From Ardenticatenaceae bacterium (lineage in GTDB: Bacteria; Chloroflexota; Anaerolineae; Promineifilales; Promineifilaceae): 64,000 nucleotides of DNA. Below are positions 51,658-60,759 of this stretch, piece after piece. The stretch lies in contig JACKBU010000016.1 in the NCBI GenBank assembly GCA_020634395.1, positions 1-64,000 on the forward strand. The letters run 5' to 3'. The notes under the pieces are model-generated. The model made no database searches. It saw only the letters and a list, made by a program, of their open reading frames with translations, and was not told the DNA's origin. Numbering within the stretch: position 1 is the stretch's first letter; every line of letters starts with the position of its first letter. The position numbers and the translations under genes are program-made.

Positions 51658-53448
51658 CGGCGCCGCCACCGGCAGTACCGCAGGCGACCACCGGCCAACG
51701 GCCGTCAGGGAATTCTCCTCCACCGGCCAACTGTCGTGTTCGAGGTTAATCGGCAGAGCGAGGCGGAAAACAGCACCGCCGGTCGGATTGTCTTCCACCA
51801 CCAGCGTGCCACTATGGGCTTCCACCATCATCCGGCAAAACGTCAGCCCCAGGCCTGTGCCTCGGTGCTGCAGACTTTCAACCTGAGCAAACTTCTCAAA
51901 GATGCGTAGTTTTTCATTGTCCGGCACACCGGGGCCGTCGTCGGCGATGGCTAAGACGATGTGGGGATGCTGGTAAACGGCCGTAACCTCCACCTTCCCT
52001 TCCGGCGAGGCATAGTGCAGCGCATTGGTCAGCAAGTTGTTCACCACCCGATGGAGCAGTTCCCGATCGCCATACAGGGAAGGCAGCGCCTCAGGAATAT
52101 TCAGCAGCAGCGTTTTGCCTTGCGCTTCGGCCACCACCTCCCAATGCGCCAGAGATTCCCGTAGCCAATGAACGCTCTCGATGTCGCGCATGTGCAAAGG
52201 CAGCGCGCCGGCTTCCATCCGTTCCACATCCAGCAAATTGTCAATCAACTGCAGTATACGTTGATTGGACTCATCGGCGCGGACGAGTACCCGCTGCTGG
52301 CGGGGAGTTATATCGCCCAAATAGCCTTTCAGCAGCATGCCGATGCTGCTGCGAATGACCGAGAGCGGACTTTTCAGGTCGTGGATCACCATCTGGGTTA
52401 ATTCTGTCCGCAGCCGCTGCTCCCGCCGAAAATCTTCCGTGCGCAGCCGCACCAGCCGGTCCAGGTGCACGACGATAACGTATAAAATCAAAAATCCCAG
52501 GACGCTTTCAAACAACAGGGCCGATAAAATTGCCAGCCGGTGATCTTCCAGGCTGAAAACATTAATGACAAACTCGCCCAGCAGCAAGGAAACGCCGATG
52601 ATCAAGACGCTGCCCGCGGCCGCAAAATAGCGCGAGACCTGCAAATTTTCTGCGCCGCGCAGCGTGGACAAGATAGCCCAGACAGCTACCAGTAACGCCA
52701 GCAAGAGCAGCGGATAGACAAGAAGACCGCTCATACCATCGCTGCGGCCAGCTATCAGGAAAAATTCGGCTTCGGCCAGCAGCAGCAAGGTGCCGCTGAG
52801 GCGGTGGCTGAAGGTGTATTTGGATTCAAAATCGATACGGATGCGGCTGGCTGCCCACGCGTATAAAACGATCGTCGCCAGCGCCAGCCCCAGGCCTGCC
52901 AGCCGGACGATGGGGTTTGGGCTGACGGCGGGGGCGGGAAGAGGAACGGCCGTTACCAACCATACACATCCCACAAACAGACCCACTGCGCCCACCCACA
53001 ACCAGGCCCGCCGCCGCGCCAGCTTCATTTCCAACTGCGGCCGCCAGCGAACACCAGCCAGGGCAAAAAATACAGCGCCCACCGGCAGGCTAAGGGCAAA
53101 CGACCAGTTAGAAACATTCGCACTCCCATCTCCTAATAGGAGATGGGGAGTCGTCAGGCCGCTGAGCAGCAGCAGCCCGGCCAACAGCGAAAAAGCCAGG
53201 GTGATAAACTGCATGCGCACCCTAATTTCCTGCCCAAAAACACCGCTTGAATACAGGGCAATAATCAAAGCCACAAAACCGGAAAAAGCGGCTGCGTAAT
53301 AATGCAGATACTGCTGGATTTGCGGAGATGGTAAGAGAAGTTTATCCAGAGAAGGCGCAATGATCAGGGAAACAAAAAGCAAAAAAGGCGCGAATACCAT
53401 CGCGCTGATCACCGGCTCTCCCTTTATAGATTCAATAAAGTCAGACAT
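51637..53448 (-). CDS. Membrane sensor histidine kinase
   Basis: 603 residues. About ten membrane helices (1-325) form the sensor part, which matches no domain I recognise. A HisKA domain (about 345-415) has QMVIHDLKSPLSVIRSSI, the phospho-accepting His near 357. The ATPase domain (about 455-570) has N-box LLTNALHYASPEG, IADDGPGVPDNE and GTGLGLTFCRMMVEAHSG. No response regulator gene is next to it, so its partner is elsewhere. Confidence 0.88.
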   Translation of the reverse strand: MSDFIESIKGEPVISAMVFAPFLLFVSLIIAPSLDKLLLPSPQIQQYLHYYAAAFSGFVALIIALYSSGVFGQEIRVRMQFITLAFSLLAGLLLLSGLTTPHLLLGDGSANVSNWSFALSLPVGAVFFALAGVRWRPQLEMKLARRRAWLWVGAVGLFVGCVWLVTAVPLPAPAVSPNPIVRLAGLGLALATIVLYAWAASRIRIDFESKYTFSHRLSGTLLLLAEAEFFLIAGRSDGMSGLLVYPLLLLALLVAVWAILSTLRGAENLQVSRYFAAAGSVLIIGVSLLLGEFVINVFSLEDHRLAILSALLFESVLGFLILYVIVVHLDRLVRLRTEDFRREQRLRTELTQMVIHDLKSPLSVIRSSIGMLLKGYLGDITPRQQRVLVRADESNQRILQLIDNLLDVERMEAGALPLHMRDIESVHWLRESLAHWEVVAEAQGKTLLLNIPEALPSLYGDRELLHRVVNNLLTNALHYASPEGKVEVTAVYQHPHIVLAIADDGPGVPDNEKLRIFEKFAQVESLQHRGTGLGLTFCRMMVEAHSGTLVVEDNPTGGAVFRLALPINLEHDSWPVEENSLTAVGRWSPAVLPVAAPLSADDR

Positions 53449-53685
53449 TGCAGATGTTTGAGGTGTTGCTCCATGTCAGCTACAGACAACCCCGGCGGAT
53501 GCCAATACTACGGAGGCGAGTCTAGCAAAATTAACTGTCTGTTTAACTTAAGGTTCAAAGCGTGAGCCGGAGATTTGCGGCAAAGCCATTTTTAGGGACA
53601 ATTGCCGGAAAATGGAGAACAAGTTCATGCTTTCCCGGCAAGATACCAACAACTCCGTTCTTGATTTTTGATAAAGAAGGATGTT
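53449..53685. other. Divergent intergenic region, histidine kinase / GNAT
   Basis: About 240 bases, AT-richer than the flanks, with no gene. It holds the ribosome site of the GNAT gene (AAGAAGGA) and no octamer copy. Confidence 0.4.
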
Positions 53686-54255
53686 ATGGAACCCATTTTG
53701 CGCGATTTTCCCCACCAGATTGAAACCGAACGCCTGCTCATCCGCTGCCCGCTGCCCGGCGACGGGGCAGCCTTAGCCACGGCCGTGCGCGAATCCTTAC
53801 CGGAGCTACGGCCGTGGCTGCCCTGGGCCATGCACGAACCCACCGCGGAAGACAGCGAAGCCAACGTGCGGCGCGGATACGCCCGCTTTCTCAGCCGCGA
53901 AGATCTGTGGCTGCTGCTGCTGCTTAAAGAGACAAACACCATCATTGGCGGCAGCGGCCTGCACCGCATTGAATGGGACATACCCAAATTTGAGATTGGC
54001 TACTGGCTAGGCACGCCGTACACAGGCCACGGCTACATGACCGAGGCTGTCGCCGCCATCGCCGACTTTGCATTGACAACATTAGGCGCAATGCGCGTGG
54101 AAATCCGCTGTGACGCCCTGAACGAGCGCAGCGCGGCCGTGGCGCGCCGCCTCAACTTTGTCCACGAAGGCACCTTGCGCTGTGACCGGCGCAATCACCT
54201 GACCCACGAGCTGCGAGACACGATGATTTTTGCCAGGATTGCCGGCGATGTATAA
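53686..54255 (+). CDS. GNAT family N-acetyltransferase (RimJ/RimL-like)
   Basis: 189 residues from ATG 53686 (AAGAAGGATGTT upstream). Pattern ETERLLIRCPLPGDGAAL, IIGGSGLHRI, FEIGYWLGTPYTGHGYMTEA (acetyl-CoA binding) and NERSAAVARRLNFVHEGTLR is typical of RimJ/RimL-type enzymes that acetylate ribosomal protein N-termini or small molecules. The downstream lipoprotein gene starts within its last codons. Confidence 0.9.
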   Translation: MEPILRDFPHQIETERLLIRCPLPGDGAALATAVRESLPELRPWLPWAMHEPTAEDSEANVRRGYARFLSREDLWLLLLLKETNTIIGGSGLHRIEWDIPKFEIGYWLGTPYTGHGYMTEAVAAIADFALTTLGAMRVEIRCDALNERSAAVARRLNFVHEGTLRCDRRNHLTHELRDTMIFARIAGDV

Positions 54256-55645
54256 GCGAACAGGCCTGTTCACGCTGCTGCTCTTGCTGCTGCTAACCGC
54301 CTGCGCCAACAGTGGGGTTTCCTCCGGCCAGCCCGCTGCGCCAGCGCCGCGGCCCCTCATTACCCTGCAGCCGACGTTTACGCCGCAGGCTACGTCCGGC
54401 CCACTGCCCACCATCACACCGCCGCCGCTGCGCCCCACGGCCGTTCCCAATACCCCCATTCCATTTGGCGAAACGGCCGTTGAACTCCACTACCAGATTC
54501 CAGCCCTCTCCCTCGACCGCCGGCTGCAGGGCAGCATCGCCAGCCAGATTATCACGGTGGATGAAACCACCGGCGTATCACGAGAACGCAGCAATCAGGC
54601 GGGCATCATGTTGGAACTGACCAGCGCCCTGCCGGAAATGACCCTGGAACCGATGCCGGAGGAGTGCGATACCTGTGTGCTGGTGGAATACGAACTGCCG
54701 GCGCAGGGAATAAGCGACTCCGGTTGGCTAAAAGATCCGGTGCTGCTGGCCAGCATCGAAAATTATCTGGCGGCCACCTTAGGGCCGCACTTCCCGCCCG
54801 ATACAGTGATCGGTCTGCGCCGTTCGGCCACGCCCTATGCTCCGGCTCACTCCATCGCCGTGACGGCCGACGGCCGTGTCTGGACATGGCTGGCTACCGA
54901 GGCGCAGGTCAGCCTGCCCACCGAGGCCAAACCCGACCGGCCAGAACTCAGCCTGTTGGCCGATCTGCCCCTGGCCGAGTTCCAGGATCAGTATGCTGTC
55001 GAGTGCCTGGGCAGCCCGCTGGAAACACTTTATCTGCAGCAGGGCGACAACACCTGGCAGGGATTAATCGTCTGCCCGGAACTTTCTCTGCCGAATACCC
55101 TGCTGCCGCTGTACCTGCGGCTGGATAGGGATTTAGTGGAAAAAACGGCCCCCGTTACCCTACCGGAGCCTCCGCCGTTGTTTCCGCTGTCCGCCCTGGT
55201 CGACTACCGCCGCGCTGACGGAGCGCAGCTTACCCTGCTGGCCGACAGCACCCTGATCGGCTTGGATACTGCGGGAGCCATTTTCACAGGCACGCTTACC
55301 ACCACCCAACCCATCAGCCTGACGACGACACTGGTCAAGAGCAATCTCCTCCAGCCCGGCCTGAAAACGTTCGATACCGATCCGACGGCTACGTCGCCGC
55401 GCACGGTGTTGGTGGTGCGCGGGCCAGATGGCTTGCTGGACGGCCAATGGATTACCCTGCCGGACAACGAGATTTTCGCCGAACTGGATGCCCTGCTGGC
55501 CGCTGTAGTGGGCATACCGGCCCCGGTGGACACAGAGACGCCAACAGGCACGGAAACGCCTTCAGGCACAGACACGGCCGTTACCCCTTCCCCAGAGCAA
55601 ACGGCCGTGCCCTCGCCCACTATCGAAATCTTTCCGACACCCTGA
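54248..55645 (+). CDS. Secreted lipoprotein of unknown function
   Basis: 465 residues from ATG 54248, overlapping the GNAT stop by 8 bases. The lipobox LLTAC (about 16-20) is followed by a Pro/Thr linker, then a mixed alpha/beta body (about 85-425) with no family I recognise, and a Thr/Pro/Glu tail (TPTGTETPSGTDTA). Four cysteines in the body (ECDTCVL, VECLG, IVCPE) could form disulfides. Repeated octamer copies fall in the linkers. Hairpin 55655-55686 follows. Confidence 0.7.
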   Translation: MYKRTGLFTLLLLLLLTACANSGVSSGQPAAPAPRPLITLQPTFTPQATSGPLPTITPPPLRPTAVPNTPIPFGETAVELHYQIPALSLDRRLQGSIASQIITVDETTGVSRERSNQAGIMLELTSALPEMTLEPMPEECDTCVLVEYELPAQGISDSGWLKDPVLLASIENYLAATLGPHFPPDTVIGLRRSATPYAPAHSIAVTADGRVWTWLATEAQVSLPTEAKPDRPELSLLADLPLAEFQDQYAVECLGSPLETLYLQQGDNTWQGLIVCPELSLPNTLLPLYLRLDRDLVEKTAPVTLPEPPPLFPLSALVDYRRADGAQLTLLADSTLIGLDTAGAIFTGTLTTTQPISLTTTLVKSNLLQPGLKTFDTDPTATSPRTVLVVRGPDGLLDGQWITLPDNEIFAELDALLAAVVGIPAPVDTETPTGTETPSGTDTAVTPSPEQTAVPSPTIEIFPTP

Positions 55646-55654
55646 ACGATTCGC

Positions 55655-55686
55655 CGTGAATTTGCCATTTCGGCTCCAAATTCACG
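55655..55686 (+). terminator. Hairpin after the lipoprotein gene
   Basis: CGTGAATTTG (55655-55664) pairs perfectly with CAAATTCACG (55677-55686), 12-base loop, 10 bases after the stop codon. T tract is weak. Confidence 0.5.
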
Positions 55687-55778
55687 AATACGCCAAGTTT
55701 GCAGTATACTTACCATAATCCACTGGCGTATTGGTGGCTGCAGCTATGGTCGTTCATAGGGATTGGAGGTAAGTCAAG

Positions 55779-56975
55779 ATGAAAAACCCGGAACGTTTCC
55801 TCCTCGTAGGGTCCATTTTTCTAAACGTCATTCTGCTGGGCGCCGTCGTGGTTTTGTGGCAGCGCCCGGCCGCCACAACAGCCACCGCGCCCACAGCTCA
55901 GGCCAACATCACACCGACCACAGAAGAAACGGCCGTTTTGCCCTCGCCCACTATTCCCGCGGAAACGGCCGTGTCCGCCAGCCCCACGCCACAGCCAACA
56001 GCCACCGTCACGCCATCACCGGCCCCTACCGAGGAGCCAACGGCCGTGCCCACCCTGGAACCCACCCTGGAACCCACGCTGGAGCCAACGATAGAACCGA
56101 GCGCCACCCCCCTGCCCACAGAAACGCCCGAACCCACGCCCGTGCCCACAGAAGCCCCCCAGCTAACCGGTCCCACCTGGCTGCGCTATGCCAATCAACT
56201 CCGCCTGGAAGCCGGCCTGCCGCTGCTCACCGAAAACTCTTCCTGGTCGCAAGGAGCCAGCAATCACAGCTACTACATGGTGGCTAACAGCGACGCCTCG
56301 CATAACGAAAATGCCAATAATAATGGGTATACGCCGGAAGGGCTGGCTGCAGCGCAAAACGGCAACATTGCCGTCAGCGGCTCAGCGGCCGTAGGGTACA
56401 CCTGGCCCTTCGACTACTGGATGTCGGCTTCCTTCCACGCTGTGCCGCTTTTAGATCCACAGCTGCAGCAGGTAGGGTATGGCGAATATCGCGATGCCTC
56501 CACCGGTTTTGGCATGGCGGCTACGCTGGACGTGCAGCGCGGCGTGCGCGACCTGCCGGCCGACGTGCAGTTTCCCATCACCTTCCCCAAAGATGGCGGG
56601 GAGACCTGGATTACGTCCTTCTCTTTGCCGGAATTTCCGAACACGCTGGCCGGCTGTCCGGGCTATTCGCAGCCCTCCGGCGCACCGATCATCGTGATGA
56701 TTGGCAGCGGGGACGAGACACCGCGCGTGGCCAGCAGCGAAATTCTGCGTGATGGAACACCGGTTGCGCATTGTGTATTTACCGAAGCCACCTACACCAA
56801 CAACAACAGCTACTGGCAGGGCGTTGGCCGCACGATTTTGGATGAGCGGGACGCCGTCGTCCTTGTGCCGCGTGCGCCGCTGGAGGTGGGCAGTTCTTAC
56901 GAAGTTACCGTGGTTGTCAACGGACAGGAAATCTCCTGGCAGTTTAACGTGGTGGACGGTCCACCGGCTCAGTAA
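55779..56975 (+). CDS. Membrane-anchored CAP-domain protein
   Basis: 398 residues. A signal anchor (about 8-28) precedes a long Thr/Pro/Glu linker with a tandem LEPT repeat (about 88-105), then a CAP/SCP domain (about 130-260: WLRYANQLRLEAGLPLLTE, NHSYYMVANSDASHNEN, YWMSASFHAVPLLDP). The C-terminal part (about 265-395) is Ig-like (SSYEVTVVVNGQEISWQFN). Related in domain, not order, to the CAP-LysM protein at 23465. Surface role, perhaps adhesion or lipid binding. Confidence 0.8.
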   Translation: MKNPERFLLVGSIFLNVILLGAVVVLWQRPAATTATAPTAQANITPTTEETAVLPSPTIPAETAVSASPTPQPTATVTPSPAPTEEPTAVPTLEPTLEPTLEPTIEPSATPLPTETPEPTPVPTEAPQLTGPTWLRYANQLRLEAGLPLLTENSSWSQGASNHSYYMVANSDASHNENANNNGYTPEGLAAAQNGNIAVSGSAAVGYTWPFDYWMSASFHAVPLLDPQLQQVGYGEYRDASTGFGMAATLDVQRGVRDLPADVQFPITFPKDGGETWITSFSLPEFPNTLAGCPGYSQPSGAPIIVMIGSGDETPRVASSEILRDGTPVAHCVFTEATYTNNNSYWQGVGRTILDERDAVVLVPRAPLEVGSSYEVTVVVNGQEISWQFNVVDGPPAQ

Positions 56976-56977
56976 CC

Positions 56978-57940
56978 ATGATGCAAGTACTTTTTTTGGA
57001 AAAGGGGCAACTGCTATACCGGCGCGATTATCCCACGCCAAAACCGGAGCCAGGCGAAGCGCTTATTCGCATCAGCCGGGCCGGAATTTGCACCACGGAC
57101 CTGGAAATGGTGATTGGTTACCGGGAGAATTTTTCCGGCGTACTGGGCCACGAATTTGTGGGGGTGGTGGAACAAGCGCCAGAGGCGGCCTGGCACGGCC
57201 GTCGCGTGGTAGGCAGCATCAACATCGGCTGCAACGACTGCGATATCTGCCGCTGCCAGGGACCAGAGCACTGCCCCAATCGCCGTGTGCTGGGCATCCA
57301 GGCCAAAGACGGCGTGTTTGCCGACTACGTTACGCTGCCTTTGCGCAATTTGCTGGCCGTGCCGGACAACGTGCCCGACGAAACGGCCGTTTTTACCGAG
57401 CCGTTGGCCGCAGCGCTGCGCATTCGCGAACAGGTGCAGGTACGGCCGTCGGTCAAAACGGCCGTCATCGGGCCGGGCCGCCTGGGGCTGCTGGTGGGGC
57501 AGGTCCTGGCTTTGGATGGCGGCGATGTGGTGATGATCGGCCGCTCGCGGCATTCGCTGGAACGGCCGTTGACTCTGGGCCTGAAGAGCGGGCTGGCCGC
57601 CGACTTTGCCGACGGAAGTTTCGATTTCATCGTGGAAGCGACGGGCAACGAGGGGGGATGGAACACGGCCATGCGCCTGATACGGCCGTTAGGCACCATC
57701 ATTCTCAAAAGCACCTTTGTGGGCAAGCCGCAAATCGCCATGAGCGATTTAGTTGTGCGCGAGATTACCGTGGTTGGCTCCCGCTGTGGCCCTTTTGCCC
57801 CGGCGCTGCGCCTGCTTGCTCAGGGCAAAATCAACACCCAGGCCCTTATCGACGCGGAATATCCCCTGCGCCAGGGCCTTATCGCCTTTACACACGCTGC
57901 AAAGCCCGGCGTGCGCAAAGTTTTGCTGTACCCGGATTGA
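56978..57940 (+). CDS. Zinc-dependent medium-chain alcohol dehydrogenase
   Basis: 320 residues. GroES-like start with AGICTTDLEMVIGY (catalytic Cys), LGHEFVG (His-Glu) and the structural zinc cysteines in CNDCDICRCQGPEHC. The Rossmann part begins TAVIGPGRLGLLVGQ, where one glycine loop residue follows an octamer copy. Shorter than the usual 340-350 residues, with a reduced C-terminal half. The substrate cannot be named; threonine/sorbitol-type sequence features are weak. Starts 2 bases after the CAP gene. Confidence 0.85.
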   Translation: MMQVLFLEKGQLLYRRDYPTPKPEPGEALIRISRAGICTTDLEMVIGYRENFSGVLGHEFVGVVEQAPEAAWHGRRVVGSINIGCNDCDICRCQGPEHCPNRRVLGIQAKDGVFADYVTLPLRNLLAVPDNVPDETAVFTEPLAAALRIREQVQVRPSVKTAVIGPGRLGLLVGQVLALDGGDVVMIGRSRHSLERPLTLGLKSGLAADFADGSFDFIVEATGNEGGWNTAMRLIRPLGTIILKSTFVGKPQIAMSDLVVREITVVGSRCGPFAPALRLLAQGKINTQALIDAEYPLRQGLIAFTHAAKPGVRKVLLYPD

Positions 57941-57943
57941 CGT

Positions 57944-59461
57944 TTAGTTGCTGATTCCCGTCTCGCGCAGCAAAGGTTCCAACAAATTATCCACCGGCAC
58001 AAAATCATCGGTTAGCAAAATCGGCGGCGCTTGCTGCAAGAGAGCGTCCAGTTCCGCCTGGGAAAGAAACGTTTCGGCCAGGGGAGCCGCAGCCATAACC
58101 GGAGTTAAATCTCGCTTGGCGGCGACGATGACAAACGTTTGCCGCCGGACTTCGCCGGGCGGACCGACCGTTGGCGCGGCGTACACGTAAGGAAATGTCT
58201 GCCGCAAGGTGTAGACGTAGGCGCGAAAGAAGTTTAACGCACGGCCGTCGATGATATTGGCCAGAAACAGCCCATCATCGCCTAAATGTGCCGCAATCAT
58301 CTCGTTAAATTCGCGGGTGGTTAAGTGATACGGCACCGACACATCGTTGAATGCGTCTCCAAGAATCAGGTCGTAACGGGCGGCGGAGGGCAGGTTGTTC
58401 ATGAAGCGGCGTGCATCTTCGTTGATGGAGGTGATGGTTGTCTGGGGGGAAAGGGCGAGATAGGCCACGTTTACGGCCGTTACCGCGGGGTCAATCTCCA
58501 CCACGTCCAGGCGGCTGCCCGGAAACGTGGCCTCCAGATAGCGCGGAAAGACGTAGCCGCCGCCGCCAATAAACAGCGCCGAGGGCGCGGCGTCTGGCTT
58601 CGTCACGGCCGTTACCACGTCGGCGTACACCTGCTCGTAGCGATATAACAACTGCGTCGGGTCATCCAGGTCCACAATGCTGTGCGTCAGGCGATCCAGC
58701 AGCAGGTGCCGGCGCTGTGGATTGGCCGTATCGGTGCGAATCTGGATGCAAAAGTAATTGGTTTCGCGCAGGCAGTCGCTTTGCAGCCCGCCGGCGGCCC
58801 AGACGCCCGCTAACAACGCCGCAAATAATCCCAGGCTGCCGCCTATGGGCCGCCCTCGCCACCCGTCCGTCCAACCAATCAACACACCCACCAGCAGCAG
58901 CGCTCCGGCCACGCCCAACACAATTGCCCGCGTGCCGAACTGGCTTATGAAAAAAAAGCCGGTGGCAAATGTACCCACGATGCTGCCTAATGCTCCGGCA
59001 GCGTAGAGTTTTCCGACCACGTTGCCGGTCTGGTCTAAATCCGTCAGGGTAAGTTTGACGACAATCGGGCTGATTGTGCCCAGGAGGGCGGCGGGCAGGA
59101 GGAAAACGGCCGTAAAAGCCAGCAGTACCCCGGCAATCACCGGCAGCCGTCCACCGGGTGCGCCAATAAACTGCACGGTCAACAGCACACTCAGGCTGGC
59201 TGCGGCCGATAGGACAAACATGGCAGCCAGCAGCCGGCGGCTGGCCCGCCGGTCGGCCAGGCGACCGCCGATGTAATTGCCCAGGCTGATCCCCGCCAGA
59301 ATCACGCCAATCACGCTGGTCCAGGTGTATAAATTGACGCCCACTCGCGGGGCCATCAATCGGCCAGCGACCAGTTCCAAAACGAGGGTACAAAAATTGG
59401 AAAGAAAAACGATGAAAACGGCCGTTACAGGAGCTAAAGTTTGCGAGGCGCGTGTATGCAT
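57944..59461 (-). CDS. Membrane-fused spermidine synthase-like protein
   Basis: 505 residues. The N-terminal half (about 10-230) has seven or more helices (FTLVLELVAGRLMAPRVG-type start, GNYIGGRLADRRASRR loop) like MFS-type transporters. The C-terminal half (about 255-490) has a spermidine-synthase/SAM fold: FIGGGGYVFPRYLEATFP, DVVEIDPAV and DLILGDAFNDVSVPYHLTT. The polyamine-site Asp pair is not clearly conserved, so aminopropyl transfer is uncertain. This fused architecture is common in bacteria and its product is unknown. Confidence 0.8.
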   Translation of the reverse strand: MHTRASQTLAPVTAVFIVFLSNFCTLVLELVAGRLMAPRVGVNLYTWTSVIGVILAGISLGNYIGGRLADRRASRRLLAAMFVLSAAASLSVLLTVQFIGAPGGRLPVIAGVLLAFTAVFLLPAALLGTISPIVVKLTLTDLDQTGNVVGKLYAAGALGSIVGTFATGFFFISQFGTRAIVLGVAGALLLVGVLIGWTDGWRGRPIGGSLGLFAALLAGVWAAGGLQSDCLRETNYFCIQIRTDTANPQRRHLLLDRLTHSIVDLDDPTQLLYRYEQVYADVVTAVTKPDAAPSALFIGGGGYVFPRYLEATFPGSRLDVVEIDPAVTAVNVAYLALSPQTTITSINEDARRFMNNLPSAARYDLILGDAFNDVSVPYHLTTREFNEMIAAHLGDDGLFLANIIDGRALNFFRAYVYTLRQTFPYVYAAPTVGPPGEVRRQTFVIVAAKRDLTPVMAAAPLAETFLSQAELDALLQQAPPILLTDDFVPVDNLLEPLLRETGISN

Positions 59462-59483
59462 AAAACAATGATGCCGCAGACGG

Positions 59484-59535
59484 CCGTTTTTGCAAAACGG
59501 AAAGTGCCAGGCGCTCTCTCAAATGCCTGGCACTT
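59484..59535 (-). terminator. Terminator of the sugar ABC operon
   Basis: An 11-bp perfect stem (AAGTGCCAGGC 59502-59512, complement 59525-59535) lies after the permease stop at 59567. On the minus strand it is followed by a second small hairpin (CCGTTTT/AAAACGG, 59484-59500). Octamer copies flank the structure on both sides (59479, 59541). Confidence 0.6.
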
Positions 59536-59566
59536 ATAAAAACGGCCGTTAGGAGAAGCAATGCCT

Positions 59567-60748
59567 CTAACTTCTATTCCGCGTCGCCACGTCAAAAATA
59601 ACGGCCGCTGCCAACACCGCGCCACGAACCATGTATTGGTAAGAAATGCCAATACCCATTAAGTTCATGCCGCTCGTCAACGAGGCCATCACCAGAGCGC
59701 CGATCAGCGCCCCGGTCACTTTACCCACACCACCGGCCGCCGAAACACCGCCCACAAAGGCCGCCGCAATAGCGTCCAACTCGAACAGCGTCCCGGCTGT
59801 CGTCGTCGCCGACTGCAGCCGCGAAGCAAACAAAATACCCGACAGCGCCGACAACATACCCATCTGTCCAAACACCACGTAGGTAATATTCTTGACGTTC
59901 ACGCCGCTCAATTCGGCCGCTTCCGGATTACCGCCGACAGCGTAAATGTGGCGCCCCAACACAGTCTTGGTGGTAATAAAATGATACAGGCCCACCACAA
60001 TCAACATCACCACCACTGTCCAGGACAGCCCGTTGTAACCGGCCAACACCCAGGTCATGCCACCCACCACAGCCGACACAAACACAAGTTTCAGGATGAA
60101 GATGTTCATCGGCAGCACTTCAAAGTTATATTCCAGTTTTTTGCGCCGACTATTGATCTCCCCCACAATGTAAATAATAATGGCCACAAGCCCCAACAAA
60201 AGCGTCAACTTGTGCATATCCGGCAAAATACCCAGGCCCGGAATATCAGGAATGTAGCCATTCCCAATAGCATTAAACGCATCATTGGGGATGATGATAG
60301 TGCCGGTTTCCTCCGTGACAACCAGAATAGCTCCACGATAAAACAGCCAGCCGGCCAGCGTCGCCACAAATGCCGGAATACCCATCTGCGCCACCAAAAA
60401 CCCGGGGACTAACCCCAGCAGCATGCCCAAAATCAGCACAAACGGAATCACAACCAGTACCGGCCAGCCCCAGAACACCATCGCAATAGCCGCCACCGCT
60501 CCCAGAAAACCCGCCAAAAAACCCACCGACAGGTCAATGTGCCGGATTACGATCACCAGCGTCATCCCCACGCCCAAAACCGCAATATAACCTGTCTGAT
60601 TCAGCAGGTTACTAATGTTACGGGATGAAATAAAGATGCCGTCCGTGAGAATGGCAAAAATCGCCCAAATCACAAACAAGGCAATAAACATGCCGTATTC
60701 ACGGATATTTTGCCGTAGTACTCTCTGTAGATCCTTGAAAAAAGACAT
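59567..60748 (-). CDS. mmsB: Multiple sugar ABC transporter permease (GguB/MmsB-like)
   Basis: 393 residues, about ten helices, of the ribose/xylose permease family. Closest in layout to GguB/XylH: VLGVGMTLVIVIRHIDLSVG and GGVSAAGGVGKVTGALIGAL. Third gene of the operon chvE-mmsA-mmsB, 11 bases after the ATPase gene. It imports monosaccharides using the ATPase and binding protein encoded upstream. No octamer copies, unlike nearly every other gene of similar length here. Confidence 0.9.
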   Translation of the reverse strand: MSFFKDLQRVLRQNIREYGMFIALFVIWAIFAILTDGIFISSRNISNLLNQTGYIAVLGVGMTLVIVIRHIDLSVGFLAGFLGAVAAIAMVFWGWPVLVVIPFVLILGMLLGLVPGFLVAQMGIPAFVATLAGWLFYRGAILVVTEETGTIIIPNDAFNAIGNGYIPDIPGLGILPDMHKLTLLLGLVAIIIYIVGEINSRRKKLEYNFEVLPMNIFILKLVFVSAVVGGMTWVLAGYNGLSWTVVVMLIVVGLYHFITTKTVLGRHIYAVGGNPEAAELSGVNVKNITYVVFGQMGMLSALSGILFASRLQSATTTAGTLFELDAIAAAFVGGVSAAGGVGKVTGALIGALVMASLTSGMNLMGIGISYQYMVRGAVLAAAVIFDVATRNRS

Positions 60749-60759
60749 CTTTAATCTCC

